A stretch of 64,000 bases of DNA from Dehalococcoidales bacterium (GTDB taxonomy: Bacteria > Chloroflexota > Dehalococcoidia > Dehalococcoidales > UBA2162). The translations under genes were made by a program, and so were the position numbers. Location of the stretch: contig JAFGCW010000048.1 of the NCBI GenBank assembly GCA_016932435.1, positions 1-64,000 on the forward strand, in the 5' to 3' direction. Below, piece by piece: positions 1-8,576 of the stretch; the stretch's first letter is position 1; every line of letters begins with the position of its first letter. The notes below the pieces were generated by a model that searched no databases, was not told the origin of the DNA, and saw nothing but the letters and a program-made list of their open reading frames with translations.

Positions 1-367
1 CCATGACCGGAACGGTGGCTCCGCAGGACTGGAACACTGGCTCACCCCCCACCGGAACTGCGGCTCCGCCGCACCGGAATATCCAACCTGAACAATACTT
101 ATATTATTATGGAAATCCTGTTCAACCAGTAGTACCACTGGATATTACTCCGCAAAGTGTTTTTATTATTGGAGCTTATCCATCAGCACGCTTCGCAACT
201 ATTCAATCTGAACGCGATGTTCCTGTTGCCGATAATTGCGGGCCATTTTCTACCGAACGCTATTTTGATGGACAACGGATTCGTACAGTGAATAGTGGCT
301 TCGAACTTGAAGAATCTTACCTAAATCCTCTTGGTTTAAAACGTAGTCAATGTTGGATAACCTGTAG

Positions 368-402
368 TGCACCCCTCTAAGTCAAGGTGTAACTAAGAGA
401 GT
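368..402 (+). repeat. Left terminal inverted repeat of the IS3-family element
   Basis: It starts TGCACCCC and ends TAAGAGAGT. It matches the reverse complement of 1458-1493, with the first 8 bases identical and the last 9 bases (TAAGAGAGT) identical at the inner end. Confidence 0.85.
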
Positions 403-1167
403 CTGCTGGTTGTTTTTATACTCCTCTATGAATTGCATCGGTGATTTGTATCCTAGTGTCGAGTGCAGATATTCCGTGTTGTAGTAGTCGATCCACTTTG
501 CCAGGGCGTCAGTCAACTCAAACGGGCTATGCCATTCTCTCAGCCACAGTAATTCTTCCTTCATCGTCCGGAATACTCTCTCTGTATCGGCATTCCCTTT
601 CGGATTTCCGTAACTGGTAAACGCCTGTTTTATCTCCAACGTATGACAGGCTTTCATGAAAACCATCGATGTCGGTTGGCTGCCGTTATCGCTCATCAGG
701 CGCAAGTCCTGATCTCTTACTCCGTCCGGGAATTCTCTGTTAACCGCTTCATCCAATGCTTCAAGCCAATGGCAGCTCTTGCACTGCATCCCGGCATAAT
801 ACCCTTCTATCTTCTTCGTATACCAGTCCAGGACCACGACGATGTACATCCAGCCGAAGCCATCCACCATCACCTTGGTCATATCTATGCCCCACCATTG
901 CAAAGGTCGTGTCGGTTTCGGCTTACTTCGCTTTGGTGCCCGCACTGCTTTCAGTTTTGTATCCGCTTTCACCGTCAGATCATGCTTCCGCATTAACCGT
1001 AATACCCGCTTCCGGTTTATCTCCAGACCATCAACATACTTGAGATGCGCCCAGATATGCCGGTAGCCCCAGAATGGATGATCTACCTTCAGTTCCTCTA
1101 TCCTTGTTACTATGGGACTGTTTCTTTCGATTACTGCCGCAGATTCCTGCCTCTTCATTTGAGCCAT
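382..1167 (-). CDS. IS3-family transposase OrfB (DDE integrase domain)
   Basis: Catalytic part of the transposase, 261 residues. The N-terminal HTH_21-like region (WGYRHIWAHLK) is followed by an rve integrase core. The DDE triad is visible: the first Asp in WWGIDMTKV, the second in LMSDNGSQ, and the Glu in NADTERVFRTMKEE. It is normally made as an OrfAB fusion by -1 frameshifting from orfA, with which it overlaps by 137 bases. All expected motifs are present and no internal stop is seen, so it looks functional. Confidence 0.9.
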   Translation of the reverse strand: MAQMKRQESAAVIERNSPIVTRIEELKVDHPFWGYRHIWAHLKYVDGLEINRKRVLRLMRKHDLTVKADTKLKAVRAPKRSKPKPTRPLQWWGIDMTKVMVDGFGWMYIVVVLDWYTKKIEGYYAGMQCKSCHWLEALDEAVNREFPDGVRDQDLRLMSDNGSQPTSMVFMKACHTLEIKQAFTSYGNPKGNADTERVFRTMKEELLWLREWHSPFELTDALAKWIDYYNTEYLHSTLGYKSPMQFIEEYKNNQQTLLVTP

Positions 1168-1426
1168 TCTTCTGTTTTTTTAGCTCTACCGTCAGTTCTC
1201 CGATCATCTTCTTCAAACATTCATTCTCTTTTTCAAGACTCGCCTGTTTCTTTTCCGTGTTTGCGAAGACTTTCGGCATCTGTTTCATGAACTGGTCGCG
1301 CCATTGGTAATACTGTGCCTGGCTAATCCGGTGTTCAACGCAGATATCAGCAATCGGTGTCCCTTTCAGCCCCTGCATCACTATCGTGGCTTTGGTCTTT
1401 GCATCCCATTTCCTTCTTTTCGTCAT
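1031..1426 (-). CDS. IS3-family transposase OrfA (helix-turn-helix)
   Basis: 131-residue frame starting MTKRRKWDAKTKATIVMQGL, a typical transposase_8/HTH domain that recognises the element's inverted repeats. It is followed by a leucine-zipper-like stretch (residues about 55-90, EKENECLKKMIGELTVELKK) that would mediate multimerisation. The frame runs on into orfB territory, so the useful OrfA ends near the frameshift site around 1175-1181. In the -1 frame the product continues as NRRMAQMKRQ, joining OrfB. Confidence 0.88.
   Translation of the reverse strand: MTKRRKWDAKTKATIVMQGLKGTPIADICVEHRISQAQYYQWRDQFMKQMPKVFANTEKKQASLEKENECLKKMIGELTVELKKQKNGSNEEAGICGSNRKKQSHSNKDRGTEGRSSILGLPAYLGASQVC
1175..1181 (-). 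other. Likely -1 programmed frameshift site of the IS3 transposase
   Basis: Run of seven A on the minus strand followed by C (A AAA AAC) inside the orfA/orfB overlap. Slipping back one base changes frame from orfA (VELKKQK) to orfB (KNRRMAQMKR), giving the OrfAB fusion expected for IS3 elements. No stimulatory structure was tested. Confidence 0.65.
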
Positions 1427-1457
1427 GGCTGTTCGTTCCTCTTTCTCCAGCCATTTT

Positions 1458-1493
1458 ACTCTCTTAACTTTCCCTCTGTCTTAATGGGGTGCA
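1458..1493 (-). repeat. Right terminal inverted repeat of the IS3-family element
   Basis: Read on the minus strand it starts TGCACCCC and ends TAAGAGAGT, the mirror of 368-402. It lies just upstream of orfA, where the transposase promoter would be expected. Confidence 0.85.
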
Positions 1494-1615
1494 GTATAAA
1501 CCGATTTAGTACGAATTTTTTTATTCAAAGAAGGACATATAAGGAAATATAGGAATCTAAATTGTCCTTGGCCTTTAAGCGAAACAAGGAGTCGCTTTGA
1601 AGATTATGCAAATGA

Positions 1616-2190
1616 GGGGATTTCCTGAATCAGGACTGGAATTGGTCCAAACCAGTGCTGGTCACACCACCTCAATTCGATAATAAAGATGCTTTTGTAT
1701 TCCCTGAAACAGTCAATGGGCAGCATATTTGTGTTCATAGGGTAGGTAATGACATTGATTATGATTTCTGCACCAACCTGGATAGAAGCTTAACAGGTAA
1801 TTTTTGGCTTAACGAACATCGCTGGATAGAGCCCAGAAAAGGGTGGTGGGACAGTGAAAAAGTCGGGGCTGCAGCTCCGCCGGTTAAGACAGCCGAAGGC
1901 TGGATAATGCTTTATCACGGTGTTTCTGAGGATAAAGTCTACAGGGGAGGAGCGGTGCTTCTTGATTTGAAAAATCCGGTCAAAGTCCTTTCCCGTACTG
2001 TTTATCCTATTTTCGAACCGGAGGTACCGTATGAAAAAGAGGGAAGGTACCAAATGTCGTTTTTCCATGCGGAAACGTGGTCATAGGTAATAAACTTTAT
2101 GTTTATTATGGTGGTGGCGACAGCGTGATCGGTGTAGCTACGATTAATATTACCGATCTTCTCAAGATACTGAATTTATGCAAATTTTAA
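1616..2190 (+). pseudogene. GH130 glycosidase/phosphorylase remnant (C-terminal part, frameshifted)
   Basis: The open frame from 1616 reads NWSKPVLVTPPQFDNKDAFV, then FPETVNGQHICVHR, a tryptophan-rich segment, and GWIMLYHGVSEDKVYRGGA, all typical of family GH130 (beta-mannoside phosphorylases and hydrolases). Near 2055-2060 the frame is lost; one frame over it resumes as [20 protein letters not shown] and ends at 2190 with the usual [11 protein letters not shown] tail. The N-terminal half, including the first blades of the five-bladed propeller, is missing. This is a dead fragment joined directly to the glycosylase remnant, showing deletion as well as frameshift. Confidence 0.8.
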
Positions 2191-2285
2191 GGTTACTTTA
2201 ATATTCTGGCGAAAAATCAGGATTATTTTTAGTTTGTCGTTATTATACTCCGCTAACAATTCATCTTTTTGTAAAACACGAGGAA

Positions 2286-3197
2286 TTAACCACTTGACTC
2301 GGTTTCATACTCCTGACGGATTTCATTAGGTGATCTGCCGCCGCGGTCCGGCTGTGGAGTATTATTCCAGATGTTCATTGCCAATCCAAGCCATTTACTG
2401 ACTTCATCTATCGATTTAACTGAGCCAACCCGATTGACAATATCTTTACTGAAATCATTGATCTGACTCGATTTCATATGCTTGAGTACTATCCTTTTCC
2501 ATTGTGTCTGTGTCATAACCAGATTCTCTATTCCTTCAGCCTTTGCGGCTTTTGTCATCCTGGCAACAGCCGCCTTAAGTGATGAATCTTGAGGTAAATC
2601 TGCTTTTCGACGATCATAGTTGGGGTCTTTCCTTTGCTGGAGGAATCTCTCCAATTGGATAGGAGTAATTTGAATGTTCTTGAGTTCAGCCTGCATGCCA
2701 GGCATGATACGCGTCGGCCATTGCACCCAGCCAGGACCTACCAGCCAGCCACGCCGTCCAACAGGAACGATATGAGTACATATGGCATCATCACGGATAA
2801 AGTTTCTGCTCAGGTAACGATTATCAACGCTAAACTCCTCATCTACAAGTCGGAGTATCAAACCTCTACCAGGGTTTACCATTGCTATAATAGCCAGTAC
2901 GTATCGAGATCCTTTGATTGACTCGATTGCAGAGACCAATTCATTACCGGAAAAGAGATCTTCTGAAGCTAATTCCGCAGGACGTTTCCCGTCTGGAAGC
3001 TGATAGGATAATGCAAACCAGCCCAGGAATCGGCGTTCACGGCCGTTAATGTCACCAGTTCCTGCCATGTAATGAATCTCACCTGGTTCATCATAACCAA
3101 AATACTCGCTTCTCGCCTGTGATCGAATATCAGCCAGCATATCACTCGAATTACACCACGATACTATTTGTTCCAACATGTTATTCGTCAGCGGCAT
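2286..3197 (-). CDS. Hypothetical protein, 303 residues
   Basis: No family recognised. The protein is soluble, with no signal peptide or membrane segment. Central motifs include GRRGWLVGPGWVQWPTRIMP; the C-terminal third is basic and helical (AAVARMTKAAKAEGIENLV) and ends WNNTPQPDRGGRSPNEI, reminiscent of tails in proteins that act on other macromolecules, but this is weak. It lies 3 bases after the UPF0158 gene stop, whose last codons supply a GAGGAG ribosome-binding site, so the two are probably co-transcribed and translationally coupled. Start ATG at 3197 is preceded by that site at good spacing. Confidence 0.6.
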   Translation of the reverse strand: MPLTNNMLEQIVSWCNSSDMLADIRSQARSEYFGYDEPGEIHYMAGTGDINGRERRFLGWFALSYQLPDGKRPAELASEDLFSGNELVSAIESIKGSRYVLAIIAMVNPGRGLILRLVDEEFSVDNRYLSRNFIRDDAICTHIVPVGRRGWLVGPGWVQWPTRIMPGMQAELKNIQITPIQLERFLQQRKDPNYDRRKADLPQDSSLKAAVARMTKAAKAEGIENLVMTQTQWKRIVLKHMKSSQINDFSKDIVNRVGSVKSIDEVSKWLGLAMNIWNNTPQPDRGGRSPNEIRQEYETESSG

Positions 3198-3200
3198 CCA

Positions 3201-3638
3201 TTACTCCTCAATCAGTGTCACTCCGATTTCGTCAAGCCACTCCCGGGCTCTCTCTTCTGTCCTATCATCATGAAATTGGAACCATTTTTCTTCTTCGTCA
3301 GGATGATTTAGCAGTACGTCTTTGAATCTCCTGAAAGCACCTTTCCCTTGTATCGCTACTTCAAGCAGGTCAATTAAGTGCTGATCATCAATAGTAGCAA
3401 TAAAGTCCTCCATGTCCCGATAAGCTTCATAAGATTCGATTTGAGGAATCCGTTCGAATCGCTCATACTCTTCCTCTATCCGATTCTCGATATCGATGCC
3501 CTCATAGTCCATGTATTCAGAGACAAACAGGATTTCACCTGTTTCCAGGTCAAGATAATAATCGTTTTCGAAGGAGTGATCCTCCATTGCATTACAAAGT
3601 TCGTCGAGATCTATTTTCAGTAATCTCTTTCTATCCAT
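3201..3638 (-). CDS. UPF0158 family protein
   Basis: 145-residue acidic protein. It begins with the family hallmark KIDLDELCNAMED and continues YYLDLETGEILFVSE, followed by an Asp/Glu-rich middle and a C-terminal FRRFKDVLLNHPDEEEKWFQF segment. This matches UPF0158 (Pfam PF03682), small cytoplasmic proteins of unknown function common in Firmicutes and Chloroflexota, often near mobile or defence-type genes. It is first in a two-gene minus-strand operon with the hypothetical gene at 2286-3197. Length is normal for the family. Confidence 0.8.
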   Translation of the reverse strand: MDRKRLLKIDLDELCNAMEDHSFENDYYLDLETGEILFVSEYMDYEGIDIENRIEEEYERFERIPQIESYEAYRDMEDFIATIDDQHLIDLLEVAIQGKGAFRRFKDVLLNHPDEEEKWFQFHDDRTEERAREWLDEIGVTLIEE

Positions 3639-4362
3639 TTTCTCGTCTGATTATAATACGAACCTAAGTTATGCATGCAAATTTTCCGAGACTCCGATAA
3701 AGCCTGCTCCGAATAAGTCCTATCTATGCTATCAATACCATCTATTCAATCAATCTATCTATACGCTCGAACCGGAAAACAGGAGGCTTTGCACCACAGA
3801 AAAAATATGCCTTGCACAATGTCCCCCTAAGGGGTGACCCGGGACATGAAAAACAAAGGGAAAAGCGAGCCTACAGGGTGACCCCTCCCCCCTCCTATAG
3901 GACAGGGTATTCCGGGGTTGTGCAAGCGTGGAGGTGCAAGCATGAGTGCAAAGCTTGTGCAAAGGATGTGCAAATGAAATATTCCCCTATTGAAAAACGT
4001 AATATTAATCAATTATATCCAATTGCCTTATCTATCGAAAAAATGGTATAGCCGTTACAAACTGAAAGCCACCTCAAACGTTTTGGTTCTGTCTACCGTA
4101 CAGTAGCGCCCACCATTTTATTGAGTTTCCCTCTCTCCAGAACTGCTATCTTTAAACGATACTGAAAAGAGGTATCTCAACATCCGCCCATTATTTCCAT
4201 AGTAATCACCGAAATGATGTTTCCCGATCTTCAGTGAAGCAGATATAATACACCATACTCCAAGTCATTAAAATGTTTGGCGATAATAACACTATAAAGG
4301 TGATAGTTTTTATCGGTTATGGTAGTATATATGGTTAGCAAATACTAATTGGGAGAAAGAAT
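3639..4362. other. Non-coding stretch of about 720 bases with short repeats
   Basis: No convincing gene. Short frames on both strands lack ribosome-binding sites and look like chance. It holds a GTGCAA repeat cluster (3789-3973), two copies of GGGTGACCC (3832-3840 and 3876-3884), a low-complexity pyrimidine/purine tract around 3720-3770, and AT-rich sequence before 4363 that probably contains the promoter of the selenoprotein gene. Confidence 0.6.
3789..3973. repeat. GTGCAA iteron-like repeat cluster
   Basis: GTGCAA occurs as direct copies at 3920, 3934, 3946, 3957 and 3968, that is at steps of 14, 12, 11 and 11 bases, so roughly one DNA turn apart. Two inverted copies (TTGCAC) lie at 3789 and 3812. 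Phased short repeats of this kind are usually binding sites for an initiator or regulator. Confidence 0.55.
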
Positions 4363-6126
4363 ATGGCAGAGAAAGACAAGGTCTACAAGTTCCTGAATCC
4401 CATCGGATATCAGGAACCGGTAGAACAGCAAGGCTTGTCCCCTAGACTCGATAAACTCGACGGGAAAAATATAACGTTGAGTATCGGCGCAGGTGGCGAG
4501 CAGGGAATTCTTATCCCCCTGCGAAAGATGTTACCGGAGAAATATCCCCAGGTAAACTGGAATATCAGCTTTGCCGCCCCTCACGCAACTAAAGCAGGGA
4601 GTGTAGCTCTTACTGATGAAGAAAGGAAAACTACGGATGCCCTTATCCGCGGTGTTGTATGGTGACATGGTGCCATCTGGGAGCAGTTGCCCCATTTGTC
4701 ATCAATCGAGAGAGCTGGTATTCCCAGCGTATTCATCATTTTCGAAGACCAGGATAAAGTCTGGGAAGAAGCCTGCAGACTGAACGGCGTTCCCAATATC
4801 AGGCGTGTCTGGGGTTCACGTCACATTCCTGGTCCCGAAGACGTCCCCACCTGGATAGACGACCTGATGGACGCCCTGGTACGACCTCTGACCGACGTGG
4901 AAAAGAATCCACCGGAATGGAAAGTTGAAAATCCGCGGTATATCTTCGAAGGTACAATGCTGGAAGCGATCGAGTTCTTCAACCAGGAAGAACCCGTACC
5001 TCAGCTTTACAACAACGCACCGATTATGAAATTTACCGACGGTCTCCCGATAGTTCCCCCAACCGAGGAACTTGTTGAAAAGATGCTGAAAGGCACCAGC
5101 CACAAACCGGATGAGGTCATCACTTACCAGGCTGACCGTAAACTCGGAGACCGTGTCAACCAGATGGGCAGCTCAGGCATAAAGGGTGATCCTGTTCACT
5201 TCATGCCAATGAAACGCACCGCAACGGTTGAAAAAATTGCTACTATCGGTGTAATGGCCGGATGCAAGCCTGAATACATGCCTGTACTGCTTGCCATCGC
5301 CGAAGCCGGCGGCGGCTGTGGCGACGGTCGCGGTGGCGGAGCCTATTGTATCAGCGGCCCTATCGCGAAAGAAATCGGGATGAACTTCGATACCAATGTA
5401 CTCGGAGGAACGAATCGCGCCAACAGGAGTATCGGACGCGCCGCTGAACTGATGTGGAAATGCCTCGGCGAAAACATCCCTAATGTAACAAATGCCGGTG
5501 TCTGGGGAAATTCGCTGAATAATTGTTTCCCTGAAAACGACGATGCTTTACCCGAGGGATGGGCTACCTTAAGAGAAGAATTCGACTTCGGTAAAGACGA
5601 AAGCTGCATTGTGCCTATCCACATGGGATTCTCGGTACGAAACACTGAGTTTATGCCCGGCGGTTACCGCGAACTCCAGAAGAGTGGCCACGGCGGCATC
5701 GCCAGGCGACTCGGAGTAAAAGGCATCCAGGGTCCTCACAACTTCATGGAATATTTCATCGACCACCTGTGGGCTGACGGCGAGGGAGGAAAGACGTTCT
5801 TCCTGCTTCCCGAAATAGCCAGAGACATGCAGGCCTACGGTTTCAAGACAAAAGATGATGTTTATGAATGGCTCTATAAGAAGAGCTTCATGACAATGAA
5901 GGAATACCGGACTCACCAGTCTCCCGACGTCTGGACGAACGGCTGGAGATCGATAGAACCAACGTCCGGCAAACCATGGCTTGAACTGCCTGAAGACTAT
6001 ATGGTACCGGCAGTAGCCGATCCTTTCCAGAACTGCATTATCGTCACCGGCGGCGGTGAAGAAATGGCACTCTGGACCGGCGGCCGCGGCAGGGAATCAG
6101 CCATCGGCATCGACGCCTGGCGCTAA
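4363..6126 (+). CDS. UGSC-family selenoprotein, UGA-containing (paralogue 1)
   Basis: One continuous reading frame of 588 codons if UGA at 4663-4665 (codon 101) is read as selenocysteine: VVW-U-HGAIWEQLPHL. The segments before and after are in the same frame, and the downstream part has no plausible own start or ribosome-binding site. The N-terminal domain (about 1-140) is a Rossmann-like fold; Sec sits where UGSC-family proteins carry their redox U/C motif, followed by IERAGIPSVFIIFEDQ. The large C-terminal domain contains EKMLKGTSHKPDEVI, then VEKIATIGVMAGCKPEYMPV and a Gly-rich GGGCGDGRGGGAY stretch. Function is unknown, probably thiol/selenol redox chemistry. The start has a good site (GGGAGAAAG). 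No second redox Cys immediately follows U (HGA). A terminator follows the gene. Confidence 0.85.
4663..4694 (+). promoter_or_regulatory. In-frame UGA (Sec) with candidate bacterial SECIS stem-loop
   Basis: UGA at 4663-4665 is followed by a possible imperfect hairpin: TGG 4668-4670 with CCA 4692-4694, GC 4672-4673 with GC 4689-4690, AT 4675-4676 with GT 4686-4687, and a purine-rich loop at 4677-4685 containing GGGAG. The loop lies about 11-20 bases after UGA, the right distance for a bacterial SECIS read by SelB. Pairing was worked out by eye. Confidence 0.55.
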
Positions 6127-6151
6127 ACCTTACACGACTATTAGTCAAAAA

Positions 6152-6181
6152 AAGCCCCGTGGTAAATACCACGGGGCTTTC
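6152..6181. terminator. Bidirectional intrinsic terminator
   Basis: Perfect stem AGCCCCGTGG / CCACGGGGCT with a 6-base loop, flanked by A-run and T-run, between the convergent selenoprotein and VWA genes. Confidence 0.92.
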
Positions 6182-6221
6182 TGTTGGGAGTGTACGATTC
6201 CTTTTTAGATGAATACCCACA

Positions 6222-8054
6222 TCACCAGTTATACTCCTCAAGCTCTTCTAGAATATCCAGTTCCTGTTCGAGCGTGTAATCGCCGATGTAATTCATCTCA
6301 TCCTCGAAATACCGGCTGAATTTCTTGAACAGCCATGAATACGGTTCGGATACTTTCAACCTGACAGACTGACGTTCCCAGTTTTGAGTATAATCAAGGT
6401 TGCAGGAAATGCCGGTATCATCGTTAATCCGAGGTTTCCAGCCGCCGTTATCGCGAAGGTAGGTCCTCTCGTCCAGCATCCAGTTCTGCAGCAGGGCAGC
6501 GTACCTCGAAAGCAGAACTCCTTTCTGTATCCCGGTATTATCGAAATACTCCGGTTCGACGTTGTCCAGCCGGATCACAGACTTTGAGGAGCCGTCCCTG
6601 CCGTTCCTGTCCTCGTAGTCGACGCGCAGGTATATTTGGTCGTCATCTTCTGAAGTCAGTCGTCTTAATTTCAGCAGGACGATCCCGCCTTTCGTGTTTC
6701 CGCCTTTCGATTTCGAAGGAAAGAGGGTATTAATCGTCATCAGCCTGCCGCTGTCCGTATCAGCACCGGGATTACCGAAAACCCGTTCTATTCTCCAGCC
6801 GCGTGACTCGAACCTGAGTTCCAGATCGAATACCAGCGGAGTAACCATGAACTCGAACTCCTCTTCCATCTTCTCCCGGAATTCACCCGGCGAGTGCACC
6901 GCGTAGTAATTAGCCCCCTTCGTCTTGCTTATCAACTCGATAAGCTGGCTGTTGAAATCAACTCCGATTCCGATGAAGGTAGTATAAATTCGCTTCTCCG
7001 CATTCCTTTCCACGTCCCTGTACAGACCGGTGCTGCTGGTATCACCGGTATTGGTCTGGGCGTCAGTGAGAACGATGATCCGGTTTTCATACTTGTTACT
7101 GTCGTATAATCCGTTAATGCGAAACAGGTCGGTAGCCATCTTGATACCGGCATCCAGATTCGTTGAACCGTTCGGCTGAATATCCCATATATCGTCCTCA
7201 ATCCTCGTGAGATTCTGGTCTTTTCCCCTCTCCCAGGCGCTGGCAAGCATGGCATCACCGTTAAAAAGTACGATAGCAAACTGGTCATCTTCATTAAGCT
7301 GACGCAGAACGGTGACAACCGCGTCTTTGGCGCAGTCTATCTTTGTTTTCCTGAAAATACCTTCATTATCATAGGAATCCTTATCCCCATCGTAATAATA
7401 CTGGTCGAAATTTTCCGTCATCGAGCTGGAGATATCCAGCACGATAACAAGGTTAAGTGGTTTTCTCTGGAAGTCACTCTCTTTCAGCCCCGAATTCAGC
7501 CCGACCGACAGATAGTATTCGGACTGGTACGAAATGGGATCACGCGTGACCGCAGTCGAATACGAAGGGCAGAACAACTCGTCACACGGCTGATTCATCC
7601 CGGTATCGAAGTAATAATCATAGAACAGCCCTTCGCAGGTGACATCGGTCGGCAAAGGAAGATATCCGTTGTCTATGTTCTCACGGAAATTGACGATATT
7701 TTTCGCTCCTCCTGTTGAAAAACCGATGTTGTTATCGTACCTTGATGAGGACGAGTACGCAGATGATGAAGTCGATGGCGACATTGAAGACGATTCCTTC
7801 CACGAGTTGTCACTTCCGAACGGCCAGAGCTTCTCAAGAAGAGGTTTATCCAGGCCCATTGCTGAACGCAGGTAATCATCCGTCAATTCTGCTCCCATCC
7901 CGGACTGTTCGGACATCTGCGACATCATCATATCGATGGTTTCTTCACTGTGATAGTTGTACATGAAAAACCTGATTCCCGTGAATATCGCGAAGACAAA
8001 AACAGATATCAAGGCATATTTTAAAAGTATCTTAAGTGTAAGTTTCCATCTCAT
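6222..8054 (-). CDS. Membrane-anchored von Willebrand factor A (YfbK-like) protein
   Basis: 610 residues. An N-terminal membrane anchor (ALISVFVFAIFTGIRFFMY) is followed by a serine-rich linker, then a YfbK-type lead-in (GYLPLPTDVTCEGLFYDYYF). The VWA domain has a complete MIDAS: DISSSM for the first loop, GSTNLDAG and LTDAQTNTG for the others. The C-terminal part (about 430-610) resembles the YfbK tail with VLLSRYAALLQNWM. Such proteins bind divalent metal and protein partners outside the membrane. It is the third gene after an ECF sigma and its anti-sigma on the same strand, so it is probably the output or co-sensor of that system. Confidence 0.85.
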   Translation of the reverse strand: MRWKLTLKILLKYALISVFVFAIFTGIRFFMYNYHSEETIDMMMSQMSEQSGMGAELTDDYLRSAMGLDKPLLEKLWPFGSDNSWKESSSMSPSTSSSAYSSSSRYDNNIGFSTGGAKNIVNFRENIDNGYLPLPTDVTCEGLFYDYYFDTGMNQPCDELFCPSYSTAVTRDPISYQSEYYLSVGLNSGLKESDFQRKPLNLVIVLDISSSMTENFDQYYYDGDKDSYDNEGIFRKTKIDCAKDAVVTVLRQLNEDDQFAIVLFNGDAMLASAWERGKDQNLTRIEDDIWDIQPNGSTNLDAGIKMATDLFRINGLYDSNKYENRIIVLTDAQTNTGDTSSTGLYRDVERNAEKRIYTTFIGIGVDFNSQLIELISKTKGANYYAVHSPGEFREKMEEEFEFMVTPLVFDLELRFESRGWRIERVFGNPGADTDSGRLMTINTLFPSKSKGGNTKGGIVLLKLRRLTSEDDDQIYLRVDYEDRNGRDGSSKSVIRLDNVEPEYFDNTGIQKGVLLSRYAALLQNWMLDERTYLRDNGGWKPRINDDTGISCNLDYTQNWERQSVRLKVSEPYSWLFKKFSRYFEDEMNYIGDYTLEQELDILEELEEYNW

Positions 8055-8225
8055 TTTTCTCCCTCCCTTATAGCTTTTTCGTTGAATCGATTCAGCTATA
8101 TATACGGATAGAGAAAGAAAGTATCACAAAAGTTACTCAGGAAATGGGAAAGTGCTCGTTATACCGGCAGGCGGACATGTCTAGAGAGGTATGGTAATGC
8201 AAAATATTGACTATATCACCCTGTT

Positions 8226-8576
8226 CTAATCCAGCAATAAAACGATGATAAAAATAATCGCGATGATAACGAAAGTAATCAGGGCAGCGATGGTGCCCTG
8301 CCAGAACTTCCGGCGAGGTACACCCCAGAAAAGCAATTCCTGATCACTGGATTCCTGCTTGTTTTCCTGTTCGGCCAGGCGGTGGATGAGTTCCGCTTTC
8401 AAATTTTCAGCGAATTCACCGGACGGTTTATCACGCATCGATGCCATCTTTCGAGCGAATTCTGTCGCAGAACGCATATCATCATCCGGAGACTCGGTTA
8501 CCTCATCTCCGCGCCCTTCCAGTATCCGATCGAGATTATCCAGTAATTCCCTGTCTTTATCGTTGTTATCTTTCAT
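8226..8576 (-). CDS. Small membrane-anchored putative anti-sigma factor
   Basis: 116 residues starting MKDNNDKDRELLDNL. A soluble charged N-terminal domain (with MRDKPSGEFAENLKAELIHR) is followed by one C-terminal membrane segment (IAALITFVIIAIIFIIVLLL). The ATG at 8576 overlaps the last codons of the upstream sigma gene by 11 bases and has GGGTGG before it, indicating translational coupling. A longer upstream frame exists but would start deep inside the sigma gene. Position directly after an ECF sigma, size and topology argue for an anti-sigma factor, although no HxxxCxxC zinc motif is present. Confidence 0.7.
   Translation of the reverse strand: MKDNNDKDRELLDNLDRILEGRGDEVTESPDDDMRSATEFARKMASMRDKPSGEFAENLKAELIHRLAEQENKQESSDQELLFWGVPRRKFWQGTIAALITFVIIAIIFIIVLLLD

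Larger units (their letters stand above)
367..1493 (-). mobile_element. IS3-family insertion sequence, apparently intact
   Basis: The element carries overlapping orfA and orfB on the minus strand and imperfect terminal inverted repeats that begin TGCACCCC at 368 and end GGGGTGCA at 1493. The direct triplet GTA occurs on both sides (364-366 and 1494-1496), which fits the 3-bp target duplication of the IS3 family. The outermost base on the left (367) is ambiguous. The element is about 1.13 kb, with intact transposase frames and a plausible frameshift window, so it could be active. It splits the glycosylase-like gene. Confidence 0.88.
1..1628 (+). pseudogene. Uracil-DNA-glycosylase-like gene, broken by an IS element and a frameshift
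   Basis: The open frame from base 3 gives about 120 residues including SVFIIGAYPSARFA, then GPFSTERYFDG and a stretch ending CWIT, where the insertion element begins. Beyond the element, reading resumes as INRFST and then, one frame over after a run of seven T near 1513, as FLFKEGHIRKYRNLNCPWPL, stopping at 1626-1628. The pattern (V-F-I-G-x-x-P-S near the front, F-L-F-K-E-G-H later) fits a uracil-DNA-glycosylase-like fold, a family that excises damaged or mispaired bases. Assignment is from memory of motifs only. Two lesions, an IS insertion and a homopolymer frameshift, make it non-functional. The first 45 residues are proline-rich and may not be native. Confidence 0.5.

Noticed and set aside
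3759..4051. Small ORFs on both strands in 3759-4051
   Set aside because: No ribosome-binding sites, no recognisable protein, and the sequence is low complexity with short repeats.
4363..6126. Reading the two parts of the first selenoprotein as two separate genes or a pseudogene
   Set aside because: Same frame, one UGA, conserved domains on both sides, no ribosome-binding site for the second part, and the same arrangement in the paralogue at 14897.
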